Origin: Caldisericaceae bacterium
GTDB lineage: Bacteria; Caldisericota; Caldisericia; Caldisericales; Caldisericaceae
Direction: 5' to 3'
Length of the DNA: 64,000 nt
Assembly (NCBI GenBank): GCA_027023025.1
Contig: JALVXB010000021.1
Span: 1 to 64,000, forward strand
Shown: positions 19,302 through 27,859 of the stretch, piece by piece
Layout: each line of letters starts with the position of its first letter
Numbering within the stretch: position 1 is the first letter of the stretch
Made by a program: the position numbers and the translations under genes
Notes under the pieces: model-generated
The model's database searches: none
Seen by the model: only the letters and a program-made list of their open reading frames with translations
Told to the model about the DNA's origin: nothing

Positions 19302-19835
19302 TGTTTCTTTGATTCTAGACCAAATTAAATGTGATTTGTCAGGTCATAATTTTCAGAAATCCTTTATTTATATGCATTCTTTAACGACCCAATTTTCCAC
19401 TTTTCGAACAAAAATTCGTTATTTACCGAGTAGTAATTGATAATGATTTTCAATTATAGTGGCAAAGTTTTCCAGACTTGCGGGAGTCTTGTAGTTTTTA
19501 GGTGCACAAATTTACTTTGCCGTACTTTGTATTGTGTTTCGTAAATTTAGACTTTTAAATAGATAAATAAGAATAATAGCTTTATGAGGTGTTGACCGAT
19601 TTTTAACTGGATTCATCATAGGCCTAAATTGGTTGGAATTCCATACTCTTGCTTCAATAATATAACCACAAACCCTAGAAAATAGTGGATATTCTATTTG
19701 TGCTGAATGATTTTTGATTTGTTTGTTACCGTATTTGTGCAGATGAAAACTTGATTTTTGATTTTCCATTTAATGTATACTAAGTATTTAAAAGGTTGAG
19801 TTTTAAGTGGAGTAAATATTAGTTTGTTTTTGAAG

Positions 19836-19911
19836 TGGTGGCGGCGGAAGGATTCGAACCTTCGACACTCCGGGTATGAGCCGGATGCTCTGACCTCTGG
19901 GCTACGCCGCC
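19836..19911 (-). tRNA. tRNA-Met (CAT), CCA encoded
   Basis: Minus strand GGCGGCG-TAGCCCAGAGGTCAGAGC-A-TCCGG CTCATAC CCGGA-GTGTC-GAAGG TTCGAAT CCTTC-CGCCGCC-A-CCA; G1-C72 pair argues against initiator; Ile-CAT not excluded. Confidence 0.93.
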
Positions 19912-19912
19912 G

Positions 19913-20263
19913 TTAAATTCGTTTAATTTTTCTTTTTAATCTTCTTTTATTTGCAGTAAGCGAATCTTGCGAGTCGCGAAGAAATTTTTTAATTTTCAAC
20001 TCAAACTCGTCTTTTCTTTCTTGCTCAATTTCTTCTTTACTTACTCTTCGGACAAAAGTAAGATTAAGCTTACCTTTCTTACCTTTTCCTATTATTCTTA
20101 CGAGGACCTTTTCGCCTACATTAATAAAAGCATGGGCATCTTCAACAAATTTATCGTCAAACTGTGATATGTGAATCAATCCAACGCCGCCTTCTTCTAA
20201 TTTCACGAATGCACCATAAGGCATTATCCTAACCACAGTTCCTAATTTCTCGTCTTTACCCAT
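19913..20263 (-). CDS. S1 RNA-binding domain protein
   Basis: 116 aa; LGTVVRIMPYGAFVKLEEGGVGLIHISQFDDKFVED..VGEKVLVRIIG; stop codon 1 nt from the tRNA-Met 5' end. Confidence 0.88.
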   Translation of the reverse strand: MGKDEKLGTVVRIMPYGAFVKLEEGGVGLIHISQFDDKFVEDAHAFINVGEKVLVRIIGKGKKGKLNLTFVRRVSKEEIEQERKDEFELKIKKFLRDSQDSLTANKRRLKRKIKRI

Positions 20264-20281
20264 ACACCTATATAATATTAT

Positions 20282-20644
20282 TTATTTTTTAAAAAGATGC
20301 AATACTTTAACGAAAGTTTTTTCTAAAAAACCATTGGTCGTAGGCTTGTTATTGGCAGGTTTATTCGTATTTGCAAAGTTGAAGTAAATTACTGTTTCTC
20401 CTTTTTTTGCAAGCATAAGATTTTCTCTTGCTACTTTCTCGATGAAATCGTCCGTTTTCTCATTTTTAATTTCTACACTTAAGTATTCGTTTTGAACTTT
20501 TAATGAGTTAATTCTTGACTCTAAATTCTGCAGTTTATTCTTGTCCTGAATAAAAGAAACAAAGTAAATCACATTAATGAGCGCTAAATAAAATACGAGA
20601 GAGAATAAAAAAATCTTTATTACTATGTTTCTCTTTTGCTTCAT
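20282..20644 (-). CDS. FtsB/DivIC-like septum formation initiator
   Basis: 120 aa; N-term TM then coiled coil QNLESRINSLKVQNEYLSVEIKNEKTDDFIEKVARENLMLAKKGETVIYF. Confidence 0.82.
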   Translation of the reverse strand: MKQKRNIVIKIFLFSLVFYLALINVIYFVSFIQDKNKLQNLESRINSLKVQNEYLSVEIKNEKTDDFIEKVARENLMLAKKGETVIYFNFANTNKPANNKPTTNGFLEKTFVKVLHLFKK

Positions 20645-20650
20645 ATCAGT

Positions 20651-20678
20651 ATATTAAGTGATAATTTTATTGTGTCAA
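20651..20678 (-). promoter_or_regulatory. promoter of ftsB-like/S1/tRNA-Met unit: TTGACA-N16-TAATAT
   Basis: Minus strand ttgaca caataaaattatcact taatat; -10 ends 6 nt before ATG at 20644. Confidence 0.6.
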
Positions 20679-20682
20679 CTGC

Positions 20683-21972
20683 CTATCTGTGAGATATGAA
20701 TGGTAGCATAATCAAATATAGTGATACATATCCTGCTGTTACTGCAGCGAGAGTAAAAGGTATTCCAATTTTTGAAAAATCCCAGAATGATGTTTCGTAA
20801 CCGTGTTTTCTTAATAATCCTGTTGCAGCAATATTTGTAGATGCTCCAATTGGAGTTAAGTTTCCACCGAGAGTGGCTCCTATCAAAAGACCAAACAGAA
20901 ATAATTCCACAGGAGCGTGTAATATTATTGCCATACCTCCTGCTATGGGCAACATAGTTGCGACATACGGCACATTGTCTATAAATGCAGAGAAGATAAC
21001 CGATCCCCAGACGATAATAGTATATCCTAAAAATATACTGCCTTTTGAAAGGCGTGCCAGAAAGTGCGCAAGATCTTTTACTATACCTACATTAATTAAG
21101 GCTTTAACTATAAGGAATAACCCAATTAGTAAAATTATCGTGTTCCAATCTACTTCTGCAAAAACTTTTTTGGTAAGTGTAAACTCTTTTTTGAATAGTT
21201 CGTAAATAATGCCTACTATCATAAATGAAATACAGACGATGCCGTTTATATTTTTGTACGGGAGAAAGGATACCAACACTAATGTGGCTACCATAGAGAG
21301 TGCTAATATTCCGGGAAACCAATCCTTCACTACGGTTTTTTCTTCCAAGTGGATAGGGGTTTTCTCTTTTCTGAATAAGTATAGAAGTACGAGTGCTGCT
21401 GCTATTGCGCCTATTTCAGTAGGAATAGCTATACTTAAGTGATGATTGTACCAGAAGAAGTCGAGGAAATTCATGTGTGCATATCCTGCAAGAAGCATTG
21501 ATGTCGGGTCGCCTACGAGTGTCGCTGCACCCTGAAGATTTGAGGAAACTGCAATTGCTATAATCACAGGTACAGGAGAGATCTTTATTCTTTTACAAAT
21601 TGAAAATGCAACGGGCGCAACGAGTAAAAGCGTTGAAACATTTTCTGCAAATGCAGAAATAACTCCAGTAAAAACGGCTAGTGCAAAAATTGCCATCTGA
21701 ACATTTGGCATCTTATCGATGATTTTATCTCCTAATAGTGCTGGAATTTTAGAATCGATTAGTAGAGTTACTACGCCCATCGTGCCGAACAGTATGCCAA
21801 GGACATTCCAATTAATTGCTGGTATTACATTCTTTATTGGGATTATTCCGACGATTACGAAGATAAGCGCAGAAATTAGTGCTATTAGGTGTCTTACTTT
21901 TGGCTTTAGGACAAGCAAAATATAGGTAATAACGAATATAATTGCCACAAGAATCTTTTTATCCATAAACAA
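20683..21972 (-). CDS. SLC13/ArsB/NhaD-superfamily membrane transporter
   Basis: 429 aa polytopic; FAENVSTLLLVAPVAFSICKR, GDPTSMLLAGYAHMNFLDFFWYN, FIDNVPYVATMLP, GATLGGNLTPIGASTNIAATGL. Confidence 0.88.
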   Translation of the reverse strand: MFMDKKILVAIIFVITYILLVLKPKVRHLIALISALIFVIVGIIPIKNVIPAINWNVLGILFGTMGVVTLLIDSKIPALLGDKIIDKMPNVQMAIFALAVFTGVISAFAENVSTLLLVAPVAFSICKRIKISPVPVIIAIAVSSNLQGAATLVGDPTSMLLAGYAHMNFLDFFWYNHHLSIAIPTEIGAIAAALVLLYLFRKEKTPIHLEEKTVVKDWFPGILALSMVATLVLVSFLPYKNINGIVCISFMIVGIIYELFKKEFTLTKKVFAEVDWNTIILLIGLFLIVKALINVGIVKDLAHFLARLSKGSIFLGYTIIVWGSVIFSAFIDNVPYVATMLPIAGGMAIILHAPVELFLFGLLIGATLGGNLTPIGASTNIAATGLLRKHGYETSFWDFSKIGIPFTLAAVTAGYVSLYLIMLPFISHR

Positions 21973-21979
21973 TCTCCTG

Positions 21980-23179
21980 CTAAGTATTTATTATCATCTT
22001 ATTAGTTGAAAATAGAGACTTTAGCAATATTGGTACGACGATTGCGGAAGTTACGACGTAAAGTACGGTGACGGATACCACTTGCTTTCCTACTATGTCA
22101 GGGAATATGTGCATTGAATACGCATAAGTTGCTATTACCAGGGCTACTTCCATCTCGGGCATCATTCCTACTCCAACGCGGATTGCGTCTTTTATCTTAA
22201 TTCGGCTTAAGAGGGAACCGCTGCTACAACCAACGAACTTTCCAATTGCTGCGAGTATTATTAAAAAGAATAATTTTGGGTCAACTGTGGTAAGCATTTT
22301 AAAGTCAAATAGAGAACCAACTTTAATAAAAAAGAATGGAACGAAAACTGCCCGTGCTATGAAATTTATCGGGCCGTCGATTACTTTTTTTTCGTGAGTT
22401 GTGCTTAACAAAAGGCCTGCAAAGTATGCACCTGTAATAGGTGCTAGTCCTACTTCTCTTGCAATTACCGCAAAAAACAAGCCAAAACCAATTGCAATAG
22501 AAACAATTGCATAAGGAGAGTGCATTTTCTCGTGTGCAAATCGCATAATCTTTTTGGTAGGCCCCATAGCGAATACAGCGATAATTGCTATAAAAATAAG
22601 AAATCCTCCTATTAGTCCCCCGATTGTTTGAGTGCCCAGTACAAAGGTAAGAACGAGGATGCCAATAATGTCGTCAATTACAGCAGCGGTAATGATCGTT
22701 GTGCCTGCAATTGAGCGAAGCTGCTTCAAGTCCATAAGAGACCGCACTGTGACACCTACGCTTGTTGCCGTAAATATTGCTCCAAGTACCAGAGATTGTC
22801 TGGTTGCAAAGTGCATTACCTTTAATCCAAAAACTGTACCAAGGATAAATGGCAGTGTGACTCCTAGGCTTGCCGTAGAAATACCTCTTTTCCCGCTCCG
22901 CTTCAAGTCTCCTATGTCTGTTTCTAGGCCTGCAACAAATAGTAGTAAAATAATACCCAGATCTGCGAAAAGGTCGAACGCCTCACCAGTCAGGTGAACT
23001 TTATAGGAGAAGGTGTGACCAAAGTAGTACAAGTGTATTGTGGGCACATAGTTCATTGCAAGGGCAAACAAAACTCCAGTGAAGAGTTCTCCAAGGACTG
23101 CCATTTGCTTAAGCCGAATCATTCCTTCGCCGAATAGTTTTGAAATAATAAGCGCAAGGGAAAGATCCAGTAAGTCCAT
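21980..23179 (-). CDS. cation:proton antiporter (CPA2/Kef-like)
   Basis: 399 aa; LADLGIILLLFVAGLETDIGDLKRSG, SLVLGAIFTATSVGVTVRSLMDL, AAVIDDIIGILVL. Confidence 0.9.
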   Translation of the reverse strand: MDLLDLSLALIISKLFGEGMIRLKQMAVLGELFTGVLFALAMNYVPTIHLYYFGHTFSYKVHLTGEAFDLFADLGIILLLFVAGLETDIGDLKRSGKRGISTASLGVTLPFILGTVFGLKVMHFATRQSLVLGAIFTATSVGVTVRSLMDLKQLRSIAGTTIITAAVIDDIIGILVLTFVLGTQTIGGLIGGFLIFIAIIAVFAMGPTKKIMRFAHEKMHSPYAIVSIAIGFGLFFAVIAREVGLAPITGAYFAGLLLSTTHEKKVIDGPINFIARAVFVPFFFIKVGSLFDFKMLTTVDPKLFFLIILAAIGKFVGCSSGSLLSRIKIKDAIRVGVGMMPEMEVALVIATYAYSMHIFPDIVGKQVVSVTVLYVVTSAIVVPILLKSLFSTNKMIINT

Positions 23180-23180
23180 A

Positions 23181-23621
23181 CTACTCCGTGTTTCTCCTGA
23201 TCCAGGCGATGATAATTTCCAGTATGTTTAAGTCACCTATAACATGCATCTCGTCGTCTACTACAGGAAGTTCTTTTAAGCCTTCTCTGTACATCTTTTG
23301 AAAAGCGATGTCAAGGGTATCAGTTTCTTTGACATAGACAGGTGGCAGCATAATGTCTTTTGCAGTTACGAGTTCAAGCGGTTTTACAGCCCTGTAATAA
23401 AGTAAGTCGTCAGGTATGTATTCGTAGAACAGATATTCGGCAAAGTTTGCAACTGGAATTATGCCAAGAAGTTTATTTTCTTTATTCACTACATATACAC
23501 TTCTTGTTTTTGGATCTTTGACGATTTCTTTTGCGATAGTCATTACATCGGCATCTTCTGATACACAGGAGGCTTCTTGCGTAATAAGTTTGTGAACGGA
23601 TCTTACTTCGAGTTTCTTCAT
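23181..23621 (-). CDS. CBS-domain pair protein
   Basis: 146 aa; two CBS repeats (VMTIAKEIVKDPKTRSVYVVNKENKLLGIIPVANF; DIMLPPVYVKETDTLDIAFQKMYREGLKELPVVDDEMHVIGDLNILEI). Confidence 0.88.
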   Translation of the reverse strand: MKKLEVRSVHKLITQEASCVSEDADVMTIAKEIVKDPKTRSVYVVNKENKLLGIIPVANFAEYLFYEYIPDDLLYYRAVKPLELVTAKDIMLPPVYVKETDTLDIAFQKMYREGLKELPVVDDEMHVIGDLNILEIIIAWIRRNTE

Positions 23622-24814
23622 CTCTTTATTGCCTTCCTCGTCTCTGGAATTTCACCTGCAAGTTTAAATGTTAGTTGTGTAATTGGTGGTCCTATTACTT
23701 CTAATACGAGGGTCGTTGCAACTATCACCGTCATGATGTAATTTCCTGCCTGCGGAAAGTATTCCTTTCCTAATATTGCCATACCAAGTGCAACTCCTGC
23801 CTGAGGTACGAGGCCTAAACCTACAAACTTCTTAACTGTTCTTGGTGCTTTGGAGAGTGTTGCTCCCAGTGTTGCACCAAGATACTTTCCGGTAAAGCGC
23901 ATCAATATGTATGTTGCGCCAATTGCACCAATCGTAAGTATTGCATTTAACTTGAATCCTGCACCGACGAGAACAAACAAGACGAGAAGCAATGGCTCTG
24001 CAAAGAATTCGATTCCTTCGAATAATTCTCCTTCTCCTTTTGCGAAGTTTACTGCCACCGTTCCGAGAGCCATGCAGGCAAGTAGCGGTGAATAGTGGAA
24101 GTACATTGCAATTCCAGCCGTTAAACTAATAAAACCGAGAGTGTAAATTAGTCTGTATCCTTTTGAACGCACAAATTTAGCAAAGTACGAGAAAACAATC
24201 CCGATAATTGCACCAATACCAAGCGTATATACGATTTCCATAACTGCGCCAAAAAGCATTTTTGCAGGAGATATGTTTGCACTTGCTCCAGATTTCATCT
24301 GTATTGCAATAATCATTGAAATTACAAAAATGATGAGTCCCCATGCGTCGTCTATTGCTACTGTCCCGAGCAAAACGCTCGTTACTGGCCCTTTTGTCTT
24401 ATATTGCCTTGAGACCATTAGTGTTGACGCAGGATCCGTTGCTGCGGCAAGGGCTCCAAACAATAATGCCTCGTATAGGGGTTTGTGCATAAATAAAAAT
24501 ACTCCCAGTGTAACAAAAAGCCAGGCACCCGTTGCTTCGGAAATTGAAACGAATAAAATGTGTTTGCCTGTTTTTTTAAAAACTGAGTAAGAAAAGTTTC
24601 TTGATATCATAAATGCAACAATGCTGAGCACGAAGTTTGCAATGATGTCGGTATGATTTAAAAAATTTTTAGGTACAAGGTTAAATACAAATGGTCCTAT
24701 AAGTATACCCATTATGATGTAGCCAGTTACATAAGGTAATTTTATCTTTTCGATAAGTATTGCTGCTATCAATCCGAGAATGAGCATTACACCAAGTGAA
24801 AATATTACATTCAT
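23618..24814 (-). CDS. cation:proton antiporter (CPA2-like)
   Basis: 398 aa; LPYVTGYIIMGILIGPFVFNLVP, LFGALAAATDPASTLMVSRQYKTKGPV, VAIDDAWGLIIF; overlaps the CBS gene start. Confidence 0.9.
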   Translation of the reverse strand: MNVIFSLGVMLILGLIAAILIEKIKLPYVTGYIIMGILIGPFVFNLVPKNFLNHTDIIANFVLSIVAFMISRNFSYSVFKKTGKHILFVSISEATGAWLFVTLGVFLFMHKPLYEALLFGALAAATDPASTLMVSRQYKTKGPVTSVLLGTVAIDDAWGLIIFVISMIIAIQMKSGASANISPAKMLFGAVMEIVYTLGIGAIIGIVFSYFAKFVRSKGYRLIYTLGFISLTAGIAMYFHYSPLLACMALGTVAVNFAKGEGELFEGIEFFAEPLLLVLFVLVGAGFKLNAILTIGAIGATYILMRFTGKYLGATLGATLSKAPRTVKKFVGLGLVPQAGVALGMAILGKEYFPQAGNYIMTVIVATTLVLEVIGPPITQLTFKLAGEIPETRKAIKR

Positions 24815-24865
24815 AACAATTCGCCTCCCGTAAACTAAAAATCAACGATTATAATATAGGATGTT

Positions 24866-24893
24866 TTGCAAAAAAATAAATACTTTGTATAAT
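24866..24893 (+). promoter_or_regulatory. promoter TTGCAA-N16-TATAAT, 8 nt upstream of GTG start
   Basis: ttgcaa 24866-24871, tataat 24888-24893; GTG at 24902; no SD. Confidence 0.6.
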
Positions 24894-24901
24894 ATACTTT
24901 C

Positions 24902-27508
24902 GTGAAAAAGATAAAAAAAATCGTCTCGCTTTTAGCATTTATAACTTTTATAATGACCTTCGTGTTTGTATTCAGCAGACCTGTTTTATCAAAAACTGAT
25001 CGTGCATCAAATAAGTACATTTTGAATGGCCTGATTATTTCCGGGATTCCTTCATCTGACCTTATTTCTAAGACTAACGGGCCTGTTTTTGTTGGCCTTG
25101 AAAAGGTTGATAATGCATACGACTTAAGATATTCCGAGAGCTTTGATAGTTCAAACTCGATACCTTTATTTTCGCAAGTAAACTTATTTTCTACTCAGTT
25201 TATCAGTAAAAATGCACTTACTGTGGAAGCACTTCAAAAAATGTACAAGAACCTTCCCGAAGGTGACGACTTTGATAAGGAAAAAATAATCGCCACTGTA
25301 AACTCTCTTTATGTGGATAGATACGGGAATCCTTTGGTTACATCCAAAAAAGTAGGCTCGGAAGTTCAAATTACATACAAAAAGATTAGTACCGGGAGAG
25401 GTAGCAGTCTTATTCCTATAAGAAATGTCAGAAAAAGCGATAAAGTAAAGACTTTCTTTCTTTTGAATCCTTATGCGACTCCCAGAAATGAAAGACTGAA
25501 CAAATTTGACTTCGAATACGCATACGACATTAATCCTGTTTTTTTCAACACGGTAGCTTTGAGAGAAAAAAGTGAAAGTTCTCGTATAGACTTCTCCGGA
25601 TTTTACATTGACATACCTAACACTACTAACGAAAAATTTACAAAAGTTATGGAGAACTCTCTTAAACGCTTCTATAAATTTGTTCATTCAAAGAAGAAAA
25701 TACTCATCGTTGAGAATTTAACTGAAAATAATTATCAACTTGGACGATATGCAGACATTGTTGGCATTCAGTATGACGGGAACCTGCAGTTTTTAGAAAG
25801 CGTTCGAAGAGAATTTCCTGATAAAGTAATTTTTGCGCTCATCAATAGTGACTTCTCACAATCCAATGTAAAAAATATTTTACAAAATCTATCTCTGTTC
25901 GGAATTTATCCAGAGTTTGGTAAAGATTCAAAAACGGGAGACTTTCTTTATTATGAACCACAGTTTCAGAAAGACTTAAGCATAATAAATTCTTACATTG
26001 AATGGATAACAGCAGAGAACGGATTAACTTTCAAACGATTTTACGCAAAAGACGGCTTTAAAATCTCTGAGTTCTCTAATGACAGAGCCCTTATGTACTT
26101 TGTTAAAGGCAAAGGAATCTGTACTTTGCATCCTGATGTATCTGGTATAACACGATATTCCGACTTAATAAGCGGTAAGCAATTTGTTTTAAAAACTGGA
26201 GAAATAAGTATACCAGTAAGTTCGGGCACTTTTATTATAGGATATAAACCTGATTCACCTATACAATTTCTGGGCGTATTGCCTGAATCTCAAAGTGGCG
26301 TCGTTAACATTTTATTCCAAAATTTCGCTAACAAAAAACAATCTGCAAATATTGCGATAACGACTGATGGCAAGACCGCTCTTAAGGAAAGTGAAAATTA
26401 TTTTCTTCCAGAAGCACAAAGAGTATTAAGTGTTAGATTTAAAAGTGGTGTTCTAAAAATTTTCGTTAACCGTAACGATGTTTTTACGATTAAAGTTAGA
26501 CAAAACTTTAATACTTCTCCTTACTTGTTTTTAACGCTTCTTCTGGCTCTTGCCCTTTTATGGTCGTATTCTGATAAAATTGCAAGATACATTAAAAGGG
26601 GTATTTCTGTCAAATTGTTTTTATTGTTAATCTTTGTTGTAGGTTCTAGTTTAATTATCTTAAATACATATCTTATTCACTATTCCCAGAGGGTGTTTCT
26701 TTTTATGTTGTTTGGAATTTATTTTATTTTTTTGGGACTGTACGACTATGCATTTATAAAGGATTCGTTGCGCTGGTCTGCTGTTTTCTTTGCATTTGGC
26801 TTTGCGGTTAATTTTTTGGAACACAAAACGCTTATGCCAAAGTTCTTTTACGGAATTATGCCATATCAGCGATTTGATTGGGTATTATTTATAGCACCGT
26901 GGGTTCTTCTACTGGCAGCGTTTGCCGTGTACGGAAACAAGCGATTCATAAAGTCGGAAGTTATTCTGATTATTCTTTCCCTTGCTGGCCCTGTGTTTTT
27001 CTTTACCCCGAAGATAAATCCTATGGTTCTAAAGTTAACGCTTGCTAATTCGTATCCGCTCGCCATCGTGGCTATTGGAGGTGGAGTTTTAGCAGTACTT
27101 CACAAAAAGAACTTTGCTCCGTATCTTGCTCTGCTTTTTGTAATAACGGGACTTTACTTTGGTTCGGTGTATGCAAGCAATGCTTTTTATTCTCAGTATG
27201 TATTCTCACACTCATCACTCGTGAAGTCTGTTATTTTAAAGGATTTTTTTATGCTTATATCGCCATTTTACTTTATAGCGTTGCTGCACCACAATATTGC
27301 AAAAACCAGTCCAAGAGTTTCTATAAATAAATTTGTTATAACTTTTCTATTTATCGTTATACTTGCAGCACTTTACTCTATGTGGGGATTTAATGTGCAC
27401 TGCAGCACTACGATAGAGCGTATATTTGCAATGCCTATATACATTTTGATTGAGTTTCTTTTATCAATGATACTAATTCAGCCTTTAAATAAACATACGG
27501 AAGTTTAA
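24902..27508 (+). CDS. large exported/membrane protein of unknown function (extracytoplasmic N-half, polytopic C-half)
   Basis: 868 aa; signal-peptide N-term KKIKKIVSLLAFITFIMTFVFVFS, soluble region to ~aa 540, then about 10 hydrophobic helices. Confidence 0.75.
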   Translation: MKKIKKIVSLLAFITFIMTFVFVFSRPVLSKTDRASNKYILNGLIISGIPSSDLISKTNGPVFVGLEKVDNAYDLRYSESFDSSNSIPLFSQVNLFSTQFISKNALTVEALQKMYKNLPEGDDFDKEKIIATVNSLYVDRYGNPLVTSKKVGSEVQITYKKISTGRGSSLIPIRNVRKSDKVKTFFLLNPYATPRNERLNKFDFEYAYDINPVFFNTVALREKSESSRIDFSGFYIDIPNTTNEKFTKVMENSLKRFYKFVHSKKKILIVENLTENNYQLGRYADIVGIQYDGNLQFLESVRREFPDKVIFALINSDFSQSNVKNILQNLSLFGIYPEFGKDSKTGDFLYYEPQFQKDLSIINSYIEWITAENGLTFKRFYAKDGFKISEFSNDRALMYFVKGKGICTLHPDVSGITRYSDLISGKQFVLKTGEISIPVSSGTFIIGYKPDSPIQFLGVLPESQSGVVNILFQNFANKKQSANIAITTDGKTALKESENYFLPEAQRVLSVRFKSGVLKIFVNRNDVFTIKVRQNFNTSPYLFLTLLLALALLWSYSDKIARYIKRGISVKLFLLLIFVVGSSLIILNTYLIHYSQRVFLFMLFGIYFIFLGLYDYAFIKDSLRWSAVFFAFGFAVNFLEHKTLMPKFFYGIMPYQRFDWVLFIAPWVLLLAAFAVYGNKRFIKSEVILIILSLAGPVFFFTPKINPMVLKLTLANSYPLAIVAIGGGVLAVLHKKNFAPYLALLFVITGLYFGSVYASNAFYSQYVFSHSSLVKSVILKDFFMLISPFYFIALLHHNIAKTSPRVSINKFVITFLFIVILAALYSMWGFNVHCSTTIERIFAMPIYILIEFLLSMILIQPLNKHTEV

Positions 27509-27557
27509 CGCTTTAGTTTAATACTTTATTTACACTCAAATATATAGAAAAAATATA

Positions 27558-27585
27558 TTGAAAATAAGTGAAAATTTTCTATAAT
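27558..27585 (+). promoter_or_regulatory. promoter TTGAAA-N16-TATAAT upstream of ferredoxin
   Basis: ttgaaa 27558-27563, tataat 27580-27585; SD cggaggtg before 27605. Confidence 0.65.
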
Positions 27586-27604
27586 TTGGATACGGAGGTG
27601 AAAG

Positions 27605-27802
27605 ATGGCGAAATATAAAATTACTCAAGACAGAGATGCATGTATTGGTTGCGGAGTTTGTGCATCCATTTGTCCAGAAAATTGGAAAATGGACGACGAT
27701 GGAAAAGCAAGTCCTATCTCTTTTGAGTCGGATGCGGATTGCAACAAGGATGCCGCAGAGAACTGCCCTGTTCAGTGCATCCATGTAGAGGAAGTAGGAT
27801 AG
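27605..27802 (+). CDS. ferredoxin (4Fe-4S)
   Basis: 65 aa; CIGCGVCASICPENW ... CPVQCIHVEE. Confidence 0.93.
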   Translation: MAKYKITQDRDACIGCGVCASICPENWKMDDDGKASPISFESDADCNKDAAENCPVQCIHVEEVG

Positions 27803-27810
27803 TTTGATAA

Positions 27811-27832
27811 GGGCGCGAAAGCGCCCATTTTT
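27811..27832 (+). terminator. intrinsic terminator/attenuator between ferredoxin and por genes
   Basis: GGGCGC-GAAA-GCGCCC followed by ATTTTT. Confidence 0.75.
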
Positions 27833-27859
27833 CAGAAAGAGAGTGGAAAGGAGGTTTTT

